Positions 9,338 to 21,430 of a stretch of 64,000 nucleotides of DNA are shown here, piece after piece. The stretch comes from Jidongwangia harbinensis (GTDB lineage: Bacteria; Actinomycetota; Actinomycetes; Mycobacteriales; Micromonosporaceae). The notes beneath the pieces were generated by a model. The model saw only the letters and a program-made list of their open reading frames with translations. It did not search any database and had not been told where the DNA came from. The stretch is taken from contig NZ_JAIWNC010000004.1 of assembly GCF_020216025.1 (NCBI RefSeq), positions 326,135 to 390,134 on the forward strand. The letters are read 5' to 3'. How positions within the stretch are numbered: the stretch's first letter is position 1; every line of letters begins with the position of its first letter. A program made the translations under genes and the position numbers.

Positions 9338-9763
9338 ATGCAGAACCTCCTTCCCCAGCCGCCGGCCACCCTGCTCCCGGCCGACGACGAGGCCGACCGG
9401 GCACTCGCCGAGGCCGCGCAGGCCGGCACCGACGAGGCGCACGCCAACGCCGCCGCCCGGTTCCCCGCCTACAGCGCCGTGTGGGCACCGCTCGCCACCC
9501 GTGCGCTCGACGCGAACCAGCCGGTCATGGCGTACGCGTACGCCCGCACCGGCTACCACCGCGGCCTGGACGCACTGCGCCGCAACGGCTGGAAGGGCCA
9601 CGGCCCGATCCCGTGGTCGCACGCGCCCAACCGGGGCTTCCTGAGCTGCCTCTACACGCTGTCCCGGGCGGCCGACGCGATCGGCGAGGCGGACGAGGCG
9701 GCCCGGTGCGCGCAGTTCCTCTCCGACAGCGACCCGGCCGCCGCCGACGCGCTGAGAGGCTAG
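9338..9763 (+). CDS. DUF3151 family protein
   Basis: A 141-residue protein with the hallmark of the actinobacterial DUF3151 family: ARTGYHRGLDALRRNGWKG followed by GPIPWSHAPNRGFL. Function unknown. In Mycobacterium the homologue (Rv0360c, from memory) sits between fba and purA, as here. A TAGGCT box 7 nt before the ATG suggests a leaderless mRNA. The stop overlaps the convergent ParA-like gene by 4 nt. Confidence 0.9.
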   Translation: MQNLLPQPPATLLPADDEADRALAEAAQAGTDEAHANAAARFPAYSAVWAPLATRALDANQPVMAYAYARTGYHRGLDALRRNGWKGHGPIPWSHAPNRGFLSCLYTLSRAADAIGEADEAARCAQFLSDSDPAAADALRG

Positions 9764-12678
9764 AGGCCCTCGGCCACCGCGGCGGCGATCTTCAGCCAGG
9801 CGTCCCGGGTGTTGTTGGACAACTGGCCGTAGCGGATCGGCTCACCCGAGTCGATCAGCTTCTCGTACGGCGCCAGCAACACCGCCCGGGTCCGCGCGGC
9901 GAAGTGCCGCTCGATCGCCGGCAGGTCGATGTCCTTGCGGGTCGGCGGCATCGACACCACGCTCACCGCCTGCCGGACCAGCCGCTGCCGGCCGCTCTGC
10001 TCCAGGTGGTCCAGCATCCGCGCGGCCGTCTCCGCCGAGTCGTTCCGGGCCGACATCGTGATCACCAACTGGTCGGTGGCATCCATCGCCGCCTGCCAGT
10101 TCTGCGCGCGCACGTTGTTGCCGGTGTCCACGAAGATCAGCTTGTAGAACCGGCTGACGATCTCCCGGATCTCCGCGAACGCGCTCGCCGTCAGCATCTC
10201 GCCGGCCGTGGCGGACTCGTCCGACGCCAGCACGTCGAACATGCCCTCACCCTGGGCGCGCACATACTGCGACAGGTCGCCGACCCGCCCGTGCGAGCCA
10301 CGGAACAGATGCAGGTCGCGCATCATGTCGCGCACCGTACGGGCGTGGAAGTCCTGCTGCGCCCGCATGCCCAGAGTGCCCTGGGTCTCGTTGTTGTCCC
10401 AGGCCAGCACGTACCCGCCGCGCTTCTGCCCGAACGTCATGGCGAGCAGCAGCACCGCCACCGTCTTGCCGGCGCCGCCCTTCGGGTTGACCACGGTGAC
10501 CTGGCGCAGCCCACCGAAGTTCCGGCGGACCATCTCGACGTCCTGTTTGTACTCCTGCTCCCGCTTACCCGGCGCCAGCCGGACCAGGCCCATGGTGCCC
10601 TTGGTGAGCAGGGCGCGCGGGCCCATGGTCGCCACCGGCTCGGCCGGCTTCGCCAGCCGGCGCCGGGCGAACTCCTCCGCGGTCGGCGTGCCGTCGGAGA
10701 CCCAGGGCACCTGCTGGTACGGGTCCACCGGGGCGGGCTGGCCGGGGTCGGGCTGGTGCAGCTGCGGGTGTGGCGGGACGGCCCTCGGGTCGACGGTTGG
10801 GGGGTAGGGACCGGGCGGGGCCTGGGGCGCGGCCGGATCGTGTGGTCCGGGTGCGCCGTGCGGTCCGTGCGGCGTGTGGGTTCCGGGTCCGCCGTGTGGT
10901 CCCTGCGGCGTGTGGGGTCCGGGCGCGCCGTGCGGTCCCTGCGGCGTGTGGGTTCCGGGTGCGCCGTGTGGTCCGGGTGCGCCGTGTGGTCCGGGTCCGG
11001 CTGCGCCGTGGGAGCCGGGGGTCGCTCGGGGTTGGGATGCATCCTGCGGGCCGGCTGTGGGGCCTGGCGCGGGATGGGGCGGCGTGGCCTGTGGTCCCGG
11101 CGTGGGTGGGAACGGTCCGCGGGGTGTGTCGGGGGTCACCGGTCCGGGCCGGTAGACCGCTGCTGACTGCGGCGCGGCGCCGTTGGATGACGGCGTCGAG
11201 TCGGCCTGCGGGTAGTACACCGGCGGCCCGGATGGGTCCGGCGCCGCGTCCTGCGACGGCGTGACCCTGCCCGGGTCACCCAGTGGCCGGATGTCCACAC
11301 CCGCCGGTCCGAACCCGCCCGGGGAACCGGTGTCCGGGGACCTTCCCGTCTGGCTCGGACGGGTCTGGCTCGGGTGGGGGTGGGCGGCCTGGGCCTGGGC
11401 GGCCTGGGCCTGGGCGGCGGCTTCGGGCTGGCGTGAGCGCGCCGGGGGCGGTGAGGACTGGCTTGGCGAGGCTTGGCTTCGCGAGGGCTGGCCGGGCCCC
11501 GGCTGGCCGGGCGAGTGCTGGCCGGCGGGTCCGGGTGCCGGCTGGCCGGGCGAGTGCTGGCCGGGCGAGTGCTGGCCGGCGGGTCCGGGCGAGGGCTGGC
11601 CGGGCGAGTGCTGGCTGGTGGGTGACGCGCCCGTGGCGGACCGGCCGGTGGGCGACGGACCGGTGACCGGCGTGCCGTGGAGCGATGTTTCCGCGGGGCG
11701 CCGCCCGGCGGGAAACGCAGCCGCGGCGGACTGGCCGGCCGCCGAGGTGTTCCGCTGGGACGGGGCGGTGGGGCGCTGCGGTGGTTGGGCCCAGGGCGAA
11801 TCCGGCACACCGGAAGCCGGCCCGGCCGCCGGACCCTCGGACGTCGATCCGAGCGATCCATTTCGGACCGCGTTCCCGCCGAAGTCACCGGTGACGACCG
11901 GTCGACCGGGACCAGCTGACCCACCGCTCGCGGCCGGCCCGGGCGGAGCGGAAGATCCACCGCTCGCGGCCGGCCCGGGCGGAGCGGAAGATCCACCGCT
12001 CGCGGCCGGCCCGGGCGGAGCGGAAGATCCACCGCTCGCGGCCGGCCCGCTCGGAGCGGGAGGTCCGCCAGCCGCAGCCGATCCACCCAGGGCTGGCGGC
12101 CCGCCTGCCGCCGCCGAACTACTCGAGGCGGGAGGCCCACCGACCGCGGGCGGTCCACCCGGGTCGGGCGGTCCACCGGCCGCGGTCGGTCCGTCAGGGA
12201 TCGGACGCACGCCGAGGGGCGGGGGTGCGGGGGTCGCAGGTGCGCCGGGAATCGGAGACGTGCCGGGGGTCGCAGATGCGCCGGGAATCGGAGACGTGCC
12301 GGGGGTCGGAGAAGCGCCGGGATTCGGGAAAGCGCCGGGAATCGCCGGATCCGCTGGGGGCGCCGACCGCGGTCCGATGTTGGGCCAGGCCTGCGTCGGC
12401 GGATCACCGGCCGCCGGGACCGGACCGCGCGGCGCGGGTGTCCGGGGCGCCGGTACCGGTGGCGGCGCGGGTGGCGGCAGTACGGTCCGGTCGGCCGGCC
12501 GGTAGACGTCCGGTGGCCGGGGCAGGGGTAGTGCGGGCGGGGCATCGTGCGGTACGGGACGGCCGCCGTGCACCGGAGCCTCCAGCTCCTCCGGCGGCCA
12601 GAACGGTTCCACGTCTCGGGCGGGTGGCGTGGGATTCGTGCCCGGGACGTAGACGCGGTCGGCGTTCTCGTCCTCCAC
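9760..12678 (-). CDS. ParA/MinD-like ATPase with very long Pro-rich N-terminal arm
   Basis: This 972-residue protein has two parts. Residues 1 to about 640 are low-complexity, rich in Pro, Gly, Ala, Ser and His, with several repeat families. The C-terminal third is a P-loop ATPase of the ParA/MinD/SIMIBI class: [11 protein letters not shown] (deviant Walker A with the signature Lys), VDTGNNV (Walker B position) and a DNA-segregation-like fold to the end. The architecture resembles the EspI-like ATPases linked to type VII secretion and other actinobacterial ParA-like proteins; no secretion genes are present here, so the role is unclear. GTG start with GGAGGAAG upstream. It lies 60 nt downstream of the lipid-kinase-like gene and may be the last gene of the purA transcription unit. 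Confidence 0.8.
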   Translation of the reverse strand: MEDENADRVYVPGTNPTPPARDVEPFWPPEELEAPVHGGRPVPHDAPPALPLPRPPDVYRPADRTVLPPPAPPPVPAPRTPAPRGPVPAAGDPPTQAWPNIGPRSAPPADPAIPGAFPNPGASPTPGTSPIPGASATPGTSPIPGAPATPAPPPLGVRPIPDGPTAAGGPPDPGGPPAVGGPPASSSSAAAGGPPALGGSAAAGGPPAPSGPAASGGSSAPPGPAASGGSSAPPGPAASGGSSAPPGPAASGGSAGPGRPVVTGDFGGNAVRNGSLGSTSEGPAAGPASGVPDSPWAQPPQRPTAPSQRNTSAAGQSAAAAFPAGRRPAETSLHGTPVTGPSPTGRSATGASPTSQHSPGQPSPGPAGQHSPGQHSPGQPAPGPAGQHSPGQPGPGQPSRSQASPSQSSPPPARSRQPEAAAQAQAAQAQAAHPHPSQTRPSQTGRSPDTGSPGGFGPAGVDIRPLGDPGRVTPSQDAAPDPSGPPVYYPQADSTPSSNGAAPQSAAVYRPGPVTPDTPRGPFPPTPGPQATPPHPAPGPTAGPQDASQPRATPGSHGAAGPGPHGAPGPHGAPGTHTPQGPHGAPGPHTPQGPHGGPGTHTPHGPHGAPGPHDPAAPQAPPGPYPPTVDPRAVPPHPQLHQPDPGQPAPVDPYQQVPWVSDGTPTAEEFARRRLAKPAEPVATMGPRALLTKGTMGLVRLAPGKREQEYKQDVEMVRRNFGGLRQVTVVNPKGGAGKTVAVLLLAMTFGQKRGGYVLAWDNNETQGTLGMRAQQDFHARTVRDMMRDLHLFRGSHGRVGDLSQYVRAQGEGMFDVLASDESATAGEMLTASAFAEIREIVSRFYKLIFVDTGNNVRAQNWQAAMDATDQLVITMSARNDSAETAARMLDHLEQSGRQRLVRQAVSVVSMPPTRKDIDLPAIERHFAARTRAVLLAPYEKLIDSGEPIRYGQLSNNTRDAWLKIAAAVAEGL
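11921..12054. repeat. 36-bp tandem repeat inside the Pro-rich arm
   Basis: Three perfect 36-bp copies (11921-11956, 11957-11992, 11993-12028) and a diverged fourth encode a 12-residue unit ([12 protein letters not shown]) in the ParA-like protein. The perfect identity suggests recent expansion by slippage or unequal crossover. Other in-frame repeat blocks lie at about 10840-11010 (His-Gly-Pro-Thr type) and 11500-11620 (Gly-Gln-His-Ser-Pro type). Confidence 0.85.
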
Positions 12679-12738
12679 GGATGCTTCCTCCCCGTAGGCC
12701 GATCGGACCTGAGTGCTGGTTCAGCCTCGCACAAACGG

Positions 12739-13677
12739 TCAGCCCGCGTACACCGCCCAGGCGCCGGGCTCGGTCCACCAGGAACGCTTGCGGTTCAGCG
12801 TGCCGGGGACGCCGTCGTCCAGGAAGGGCAGTTCGCCGTCGCGGGGCAGCACGGACGCGGCCCGGCCGCGGGCGCGGCGCACCTCTACCCGTACCCGTGC
12901 CTTGCGGAAGGGTGTGCGGGTGACCACCGGGACCGCCACCGCCACCTCGACCCGGCCGTCCGCCGGATTGCCCTCGGTCAGCAGCGGCAGGCCGTCGAAG
13001 GTGGCGTAGCCGCCGGCGTTGCCGATCGCGCAGGCCAGGATGGGGTCGGTGCCGTCGGACAGCACCGCATCGTCCACTTCGATCCGGCCGCGCCACGGCA
13101 CCGCCCGGCCGCTGTCGTCGGCGCCGCCGATCAGCGCGCCGTCCAGGGTGACCGATCCGCCGTCGTTGCGCAGCAGGTCGAGTCGCCGCACCGAGCCGCC
13201 GAGCACGGCCGCCGCCACCTCGGCCGGGGACCGTGGCAGTCCGAGCTGTCCGGCCAGGTCGGTGGTCGCCCCGGGATCGAGCGGCAGGACGGCCAGCGCC
13301 GGCAGGTCCGGCACGGTGCGGTCGGCGGCCAGGTCGGCGGGCCGTTTGCTGGGCGGCGGAGCGTACCGCCGGACCAGCCGGCGCACCACGGCGCGCAACT
13401 GGCCGTCGGTGGCCGCGGCGACGACCAGCCGCAGCTTGCTGTCGGCGTCGGGCCAGGTCAATCCATCGGTACGCGGGTCCGCGTCGAACCGCGCGATCAC
13501 GGCGTCGATCTCCGCGTCCGAGCCGGCGACCACCGTCTCCACCCGGGCGCCCGCGTCGCGCAGCGCATCGGCGCAGGCCAGCACCGGGGTGCGGGGCGTG
13601 CAGGCGGTCTCGCAGCCGCCACAGGCGGAACCGCAACCGCCGCCTTCGGCGAGGCTCAGGAGTACGACGTCGTACAC
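12739..13677 (-). CDS. Degenerate diacylglycerol/lipid-kinase-like protein with Cys-rich N-terminus
   Basis: The 312-residue protein has the outline of the DAGK/LCB5 catalytic fold. A strand-loop VVAAATDGQLRAVVRRL corresponds to the normal VVAGGDGT segment, LAVLPLDPGATTDLAGQLGLP corresponds to the usual PLGTGNDLA segment, and a RRLDLLRNDGG strand follows. Both catalytic loops (GGDGT and GTGN) are altered, so kinase activity is doubtful. The first 35 residues carry a cysteine cluster (CGSACGGCETAC, then one more Cys) that could bind a metal or Fe-S cluster. GTG start only 4 nt after the purA stop, so it is almost certainly cotranscribed with purA. The assignment to the DAGK fold is my reading and needs a profile search. 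Confidence 0.6.
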   Translation of the reverse strand: MYDVVLLSLAEGGGCGSACGGCETACTPRTPVLACADALRDAGARVETVVAGSDAEIDAVIARFDADPRTDGLTWPDADSKLRLVVAAATDGQLRAVVRRLVRRYAPPPSKRPADLAADRTVPDLPALAVLPLDPGATTDLAGQLGLPRSPAEVAAAVLGGSVRRLDLLRNDGGSVTLDGALIGGADDSGRAVPWRGRIEVDDAVLSDGTDPILACAIGNAGGYATFDGLPLLTEGNPADGRVEVAVAVPVVTRTPFRKARVRVEVRRARGRAASVLPRDGELPFLDDGVPGTLNRKRSWWTEPGAWAVYAG

Positions 13678-13681
13678 GTGA

Positions 13682-16335
<2,654 letters not shown>

Positions 16336-16351
16336 CCGGCGCGAGGTCCGT

Positions 16352-16421
16352 CAATCTTGGAGTCGTGGTGCCGGATCTGCCGGTGAGATGCGGCTTTCGT
16401 CCCACCACAACTCCAAGATCG
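16352..16421. repeat. 70-nt palindromic intergenic element (REP-like or terminator)
   Basis: Outer 19-bp arms (16352-16370 with 16403-16421) match at 17 of 19 positions. An inner 8-bp arm pair (16371-16378 with 16386-16393, 7 of 8) sits inside, with an asymmetric 9-nt bulge. It lies between the convergent purD and SCP2 genes and may act as a bidirectional terminator. Its size, imperfect symmetry and lack of a U-tract also fit a dispersed repeat. Confidence 0.6.
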
Positions 16422-16431
16422 AGCGGTGGGG

Positions 16432-16884
16432 TCAGGCCTTGGGGATGTCGAAGAGCTTCGCCACCTGAGCCGCCAGGCCCAGGTCGCCCTTGGCCTTGAT
16501 CTTGCCGGTCATGAACATCATCATCGGGTTGCCGTCGCCGGAGACCACCTTGAGGAAGGTGACCGGGTCCATGGTCATGGCCAGCTTGGGGTCGCGTACC
16601 GGCTGGTTGGTCACCGTGCAGGCGCCGTTCTCGATCACCGTCTCGTAGGTGTCGGTGCTGCCGCCGGGGCCGCCGGTGATGTTCCAGTGGATGACGGCCT
16701 GGGTGGCGCCGGCCCGGTCCGCGCGGAACAGCGTGGGCATCCGGCCGAACACCTCGTCGAGGATCTTTCCGCGTGCGTCGGACGACATGACCTCGGCGAT
16801 CTTCGCGTCCGGAGTGGACTTGACCAGCTGTGCGAAGTCCTTCGGGCCGATCGAGGCGAGCGACTCGGCGTTGAAATCTGTCAT
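16432..16884 (-). CDS. SCP2 sterol-transfer-domain protein
   Basis: A 150-residue single-domain protein of the SCP-2 fold, which makes a hydrophobic tunnel for lipid-like ligands. Typical features are an internal segment VIHWNITGG with TYETVIENGACTV, then MTMDPVTFLKVVSGDGNP and the final MTGKIKAKGDLGLAAQVAKLF, which matches the conserved C-terminal signature of the family. Ligand unknown. ATG start. Convergent with purD. Confidence 0.88.
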   Translation of the reverse strand: MTDFNAESLASIGPKDFAQLVKSTPDAKIAEVMSSDARGKILDEVFGRMPTLFRADRAGATQAVIHWNITGGPGGSTDTYETVIENGACTVTNQPVRDPKLAMTMDPVTFLKVVSGDGNPMMMFMTGKIKAKGDLGLAAQVAKLFDIPKA

Positions 16885-17013
16885 CGGTGGACCTTTCGGG
16901 ATGAGCGCCAGACCTACTGGTGAGTAACCCTAGCGACAACGTGGTCTTCGCGCAGTGTGCCACTCCCAAAGAACTGTTGGACAGTCGGGAGTGCCGGTCC
17001 TAGACTCCCCAAC

Positions 17014-17550
17014 ATGTCTTTGGGAGAGAGCCGGCAGGCGGCGCTGCGGGCCATGGCACACCCGCTCCGGCTCCGGATCATGTCGCTGCTCACCGGCGCG
17101 CCAATGACCGCGGCTGAGGTCGCCCGCGAACTCGGCATCACCCACGCCAACGCCAGCTACCACCTAAGGAATCTGCTGGCCGGAGGCATGATCGTGCCGG
17201 CCGGCGAGGAGCGGATCCGGGGCGGCGTGGCCAAGCGCTACCGGTACGACGGCGACCGCGACGAGGCGAACGAACGGGCCCGCGGGCCCCGCCCCGACGA
17301 GGAGAACCAGGCAATCTTCCTCGCCGTGGCGGGCGAACTGTCCCGGCGCACCGGCCACGCCCGGTGGAGCCAACCGAAGTCGATGGCGGACGCCGAACTG
17401 TGGCTCGACCCGAACGAGTGGCGGGAAATCCGCCACCAGGTGTCCGAGGCGGCCCGGGCGCTGCACCGCGCGGCCCGGCCGCCACGGACCGCGGGCACGA
17501 TCCGCACCTCCACGACGATCGCGATGTTCGAGATGGAGCCCGAGGCATGA
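17014..17550 (+). CDS. Winged-helix (ArsR-like) transcriptional regulator
   Basis: A 178-residue regulator with an N-terminal winged helix: LRAMAHPLRLRIMSLL, then MTAAEVARELGITHANASYHLRNL as the helix-turn-helix (about residues 30-53), and a wing containing RIRGGVAKRYRYD. The C-terminal 90 residues are charged and probably dimerise. The start at 17014 was chosen because TAGACT lies 8 nt upstream, giving a leaderless message. Its stop overlaps the start of the MFS gene (ATGA), so the pair is translationally coupled and the regulator probably controls the exporter. Confidence 0.85.
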   Translation: MSLGESRQAALRAMAHPLRLRIMSLLTGAPMTAAEVARELGITHANASYHLRNLLAGGMIVPAGEERIRGGVAKRYRYDGDRDEANERARGPRPDEENQAIFLAVAGELSRRTGHARWSQPKSMADAELWLDPNEWREIRHQVSEAARALHRAARPPRTAGTIRTSTTIAMFEMEPEA

Positions 17551-18926
17551 TCCGTGAGACGCTCGCGCCCCTGAGACTCGCCGGTTTCCGGATGCTCCTC
17601 GCCGGCCGGACCATCAACGCGTTCGGCAACGCGTTCGCACCGCTGGCCCTGGCGTTCGCCGTGCTGGACCTGACCGGGTCGGCCACCGACCTGGGCGTGG
17701 TGGTCGGTGCGCGCACCCTGGTGAACGTCGTCTTCCTGCTCTTCGGTGGCGCGCTCGCCGACCGGTTGCCGAAAAACCTGCTGATGGTCGGGTCCGCGCT
17801 CGCCGCGGCCGTCACCCAGGGGATCGTGGCCACGCTGGTGCTGACCGACACCGCCACGGTGCCGCTGCTGCTCGGGTTCGGCGCGGTCAACGGGATGGTC
17901 AGCGCGCTGTCCATGCCGGCCTCGTCCGCGATCGTCCCGCAACTGGTCCCGGCCGACCTGCGGCAGCAGGCGAACGGGCTCGGCCGGCTGGCGTTCAACG
18001 GCGCGGCCATCATCGGCGCGCCGATCGGTGGCGTGGTGGTGGCGTCCGTCGGCCCCGGCTGGGGCATCGTGGTGGACGCCGCGACGTTCCTGCTCGCGGC
18101 GCTCTGCTTCGCGCTGGTACGCATCCCGGCGACCACCGCGCCGCCGTCCACGACACCGCCGGCGACCACCGCGCCCCCGCCCACGACACCGCCGGCGGCC
18201 ACCGAGGCGGACCAGCCGGCGGGCGCGCTGATCGGTGCGGAGCAGACCGCCGGTGAGCCGGTGGCCCCGCCACCTGCCCGGCCCAACATCCTCACCGACC
18301 TGCGTACCGGATGGTCGGAATTCATCGCCCGCACCTGGCTCTGGGTCGTGGTGGCCGGCTTCTGTGTGGTCAATGCGGCGCTGAGCGGCGGGTTCATGGT
18401 GCTCGGGCCGGTGATCGCGGACCAGACGTTCGGCCGCCAGGCGTGGGGTTTCGTGCTGGCCGCGGAGACCGCCGGCATGATCATCGGCGCGGTCCTGGCG
18501 ATGCGGGTACGGCTGCGCCGGCTGCTGTTCTTCGGCGTCGTGTGCACCGCGTTCGAGGCGCTCCCGCTGCTCACCCTCGGCGTCTTCCCGCACGTCGGGG
18601 TGATGCTCGCGGCGGGTTTCATCGCCGGGCTGGCCATCGAGCAGTTCGGCATCGCCTGGGAGACGACGATGCAGGAGCACGTGCCGGCGGACAAGCTGGC
18701 GCGGGTGTACTCGTACGACATGGTGGGCTCGTTCGTCGCCATCCCGGTCGGGCAGACCCTGGCCGGGCCGGTCGCCGAGGCGGTCGGCGTCGAGGCGACC
18801 CTGATCGGCGCGGCCGCGCTCATCGTCCTCGCCGTACTCGGCATGCTGACCAGTCGCGACGTCCGTCACCTGCGTCATCGGCTGCCGTCGAAGGACCCGG
18901 CGGCCATGGAAGAATTGCCGGCGTGA
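17547..18926 (+). CDS. MFS transporter (EntS/MFS_3-like efflux)
   Basis: A 459-residue 12-TM transporter. The N-terminal half (FRMLLAGRTINAFGNAFAPLALAF, then GGALADRLPKNLLMVGS with the A-motif-like loop) and the C-terminal half are split by a long cytoplasmic loop of about 65 residues rich in Pro and Thr (about 195-255, with PPATTAPPPTTPP repeats). This resembles the enterobactin exporter/MFS_3 group of drug and siderophore exporters; the substrate is unknown. The start overlaps the regulator stop by 4 nt, and the stop overlaps purB by 4 nt, so purB could be read from the same message. Confidence 0.85.
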   Translation: MIRETLAPLRLAGFRMLLAGRTINAFGNAFAPLALAFAVLDLTGSATDLGVVVGARTLVNVVFLLFGGALADRLPKNLLMVGSALAAAVTQGIVATLVLTDTATVPLLLGFGAVNGMVSALSMPASSAIVPQLVPADLRQQANGLGRLAFNGAAIIGAPIGGVVVASVGPGWGIVVDAATFLLAALCFALVRIPATTAPPSTTPPATTAPPPTTPPAATEADQPAGALIGAEQTAGEPVAPPPARPNILTDLRTGWSEFIARTWLWVVVAGFCVVNAALSGGFMVLGPVIADQTFGRQAWGFVLAAETAGMIIGAVLAMRVRLRRLLFFGVVCTAFEALPLLTLGVFPHVGVMLAAGFIAGLAIEQFGIAWETTMQEHVPADKLARVYSYDMVGSFVAIPVGQTLAGPVAEAVGVEATLIGAAALIVLAVLGMLTSRDVRHLRHRLPSKDPAAMEELPA

Positions 18927-20344
18927 CCGTGCCGAACGTGCTTGCCGCCCGCTATGCCTCCGCCGACCTCGCCGCGCTCTGGTCCCCGGAGGAGAAGATC
19001 CGGATGGAGCGGCGGCTCTGGCTCGCCGTGCTGCGCGCGCAGCGCGACCTCGGCGTCGCGGTGCCGGACGGCGTGGTGGAGGCGTACGAAGCGGTCGTCG
19101 ACCAGGTCGACCTGGCGAGCATCGCGGACCGCGAGCGGGTCACCCGGCACGACGTCAAGGCGCGCATCGAGGAGTTCAGTGCGCTGGCCGGACACGAGCA
19201 CATCCACAAGGGCATGACCTCCCGCGATCTCACCGAAAATGTCGAGCAGCTGCAGATCCGGGCCTCGCTGGAGCTGATCCGGGACCGGGTGGTGGCCGCT
19301 CTGGCCCGGCTCACCGCGCTCGCCGTGGAACATTCCGGACTTGTCATGACCGGTCGCTCGCACAACGTCGCGGCGCAGGCCACCACGCTCGGCAAGCGTT
19401 TCGCGTCGGCGGCCGAGGAACTGCTGATCGGGTACGAGCGGCTGGACGACCTGATCGCGCGTTACCCGTTGCGCGGCATCAAGGGCCCGGTCGGCACCGC
19501 CGCCGACCAGCTCGACCTGCTCGACGGCTCGGCACCCGCGCTGGCCGAGCTGGAGGCGAAGGTCGCCGCCCACCTCGGGTTCGCCCGGGTGCTCAGCAGC
19601 GTCGGCCAGGTGTACCCGCGGTCGCTCGACTTCGACGTGGTCTCCGCGCTGGCCCAGATCGTCGCCGGGCCGTCGTCCCTGGCCACCACGATCCGCTTGA
19701 TGGTTGGCCAGGAACTGGTCACCGAGGGCTTCAAGCCGGGCCAGGTCGGCTCGTCGGCGATGCCGCACAAGATGAACACCCGCTCGTCGGAACGGGTCAA
19801 CGGGCTCGCCGTGATCGTCCGGGGCCACCTGTCCATGGTCGGCGAGCTGGCCGGCGACCAGTGGAACGAGGGCGACGTGTCCTGCTCGGTGGTCCGCCGG
19901 GTCGCGCTGCCGGACGCGTTCTTCGCCACCGACGGGCTGTTCCAGACGTTCCTCACCGTGCTTGACGAGTTCGGCGCGTACCCGGCGGTCATCGCCCGCG
20001 AGCTGGACCGTTTCCTGCCGTTCCTGGCCACCACGAAGATCCTGGTGGCGGCGGTCCGCAAGGGCGTCGGCCGGGAGGTGGCCCACGAGGTGATCAAGGA
20101 GCACGCGGTGGCCGTCGCGCTGGCCATGCGGGAGAAGGGCGCGCCCGACAACGATCTCTTCGACCGGCTGGCGGACGACGGCCGGCTGCAGCTGTCCCGG
20201 GCCGAGATCGACGCCCTGGTCGCGGACCGGGCGGCGTTCGTGGGTGCGGCCGATGCCCAGGTGCAGGCGGTGGCCGACCGGGTCGGTGCCGTCCTGGCCG
20301 CGCACCCCGGGGCGGCGACGTACGCCCCGGCACCGATTCTCTGA
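18923..20344 (+). CDS. purB: Adenylosuccinate lyase
   Basis: Cleaves succinyl-AICAR and adenylosuccinate, releasing fumarate, in purine synthesis. Hallmarks of the fumarase/aspartase superfamily are HEHIHKGMTSRDLTENV (about 91-107), the TGRSHNVAAQ catalytic His loop and the signature GSSAMPHKMN (about 276-285) with the catalytic Ser. The length is 473 residues. The GTG at 18923 overlaps the MFS stop (GTGA), with GGAAGA 7 nt upstream; GTG 18929 is an alternative. It is followed by a hairpin terminator. Confidence 0.96.
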   Translation: MTVPNVLAARYASADLAALWSPEEKIRMERRLWLAVLRAQRDLGVAVPDGVVEAYEAVVDQVDLASIADRERVTRHDVKARIEEFSALAGHEHIHKGMTSRDLTENVEQLQIRASLELIRDRVVAALARLTALAVEHSGLVMTGRSHNVAAQATTLGKRFASAAEELLIGYERLDDLIARYPLRGIKGPVGTAADQLDLLDGSAPALAELEAKVAAHLGFARVLSSVGQVYPRSLDFDVVSALAQIVAGPSSLATTIRLMVGQELVTEGFKPGQVGSSAMPHKMNTRSSERVNGLAVIVRGHLSMVGELAGDQWNEGDVSCSVVRRVALPDAFFATDGLFQTFLTVLDEFGAYPAVIARELDRFLPFLATTKILVAAVRKGVGREVAHEVIKEHAVAVALAMREKGAPDNDLFDRLADDGRLQLSRAEIDALVADRAAFVGAADAQVQAVADRVGAVLAAHPGAATYAPAPIL

Positions 20345-20351
20345 GCCGGTG

Positions 20352-20394
20352 CCGCCGGGGAGCGACGGAGATCGTGCACGTCGCGCCCCGGCGG
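20352..20394. terminator. Bidirectional hairpin between purB and the protease gene
   Basis: 15-bp arms (20352-20366 with 20380-20394, 14 of 15 paired) and a 13-nt loop lie between two convergent stop codons. Confidence 0.7.
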
Positions 20395-20401
20395 ACCCTG
20401 G

Positions 20402-21085
20402 TCAGACCCCGGAGACCGAGGAGATCCAGGACCGGTTGTAAGCGACGCTGCCGTAGTACTGCGCGCTGGTGCCGTTGGCGGTGGACGCCACGCCCACCTG
20501 CGCGCCGTTGTAGACCTGCGGGCCACCCGAGTCGCCGCGCCAGGCGTTGCCGTTGATCCGGGTGCTGCCGATCGCCCGGCCGCCGTACGCATCGCTCTGG
20601 TTCGTCGAGGTCACCTGCACCGTGGCGGTCTTCAGCGTGGTCGACGCGCTGCACCCGCTGTAGCAGGTCATGCCCCAGCCGTAGATCGAGTTGGTCGAAC
20701 CCACCGGCGGGTACGCGCTGGACAGCGGCATGTAGGTGGTGGACACCGAACTGCTCAGCCGCATCAGGGCCAGGTCGTACCGGGTCGAGGTGGAACTCAC
20801 CGTACGGGTGACCCCGCCGGACGAGCGGTTGACGCTGCCGATCCGCACTGACATGGTGCCGCTGATGCAGTGCCGTGCGGTCAGCACGTAGTTGGCCGAA
20901 ATGACGGTGCCGGAGCAGGTGAAGCTGCCGTTGCTGAGGACGGCCGCGGCCCACGGAGCCGACGACACGGTGCTGCCGCCGATGATGTTGTCGGGGCCGT
21001 CGGGAACGGCGGTGGCCGCTGCGGGGATGGCCACGGCGCCGGTCAGGGCGGCGGCCAGAGAGGCGACGACGATGCGGATGCGCAC
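20402..21085 (-). CDS. Secreted trypsin-like (S1) serine protease
   Basis: A 227-residue secreted protease. The signal peptide ends near AAATA (about residue 25), followed by a short stretch and the mature-like N-terminus IIGGSTV. The catalytic triad is visible: LTARHC (His), TRYDLALMRL (Asp) and WRGDSGGP (Ser); paired Cys residues fit the S1 fold. The substrate-pocket loop is similar to Streptomyces trypsin/snapalysin-like proteases. The GTG start at 21085 is supported by an AAGGAG site. Convergent with purB. Confidence 0.9.
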   Translation of the reverse strand: MRIRIVVASLAAALTGAVAIPAAATAVPDGPDNIIGGSTVSSAPWAAAVLSNGSFTCSGTVISANYVLTARHCISGTMSVRIGSVNRSSGGVTRTVSSTSTRYDLALMRLSSSVSTTYMPLSSAYPPVGSTNSIYGWGMTCYSGCSASTTLKTATVQVTSTNQSDAYGGRAIGSTRINGNAWRGDSGGPQVYNGAQVGVASTANGTSAQYYGSVAYNRSWISSVSGV

Positions 21086-21430
21086 GCCGGGCTCCTTCCG
21101 AGGTCGGTCGACGCTCCGGGCGGCAGGGGGGTACACCATCCGGTTGAGCTGCGTCGAACTTGGTCGGCTGACCGTATGCGCAGGTCGGCAGCGTGCCTAC
21201 AACTCAATTGACACCTATCACGGTGTGATGGTCACCGACGTTCCTTGAAGTGTTGACGAAAGGCAGGGGTGCGGAGTGTCCGACGTCACCGCCGAATCCG
21301 CTGCTCCGAGGTCGTTTCCGTCAGCCTGCCGACACCTGCCGATGGCTCGATCGGGAACCCGACAGGGTAGGCTTCGGCTGCTCGCCCCTTCTAGGGGCAC
21401 CCAACTGCGCACCTACAGTCAGGAGTGCCC

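Noticed and set aside
10840..12060. Repeat blocks resembling a CRISPR array
   Set aside because: The repeats are in-frame within one coding sequence, have no unique spacers of constant length and no cas genes are near.
17138..18878. Long minus-strand open frames over the regulator/MFS genes
   Set aside because: They are antisense to a coherent regulator plus transporter pair and are made of Arg/Gly/Ala/Pro-rich low-complexity sequence.
21244..21430. Possible purine riboswitch before purS
   Set aside because: I saw a -10-like box and a small hairpin-forming segment, but no purine-riboswitch core (three-way junction with conserved loops).
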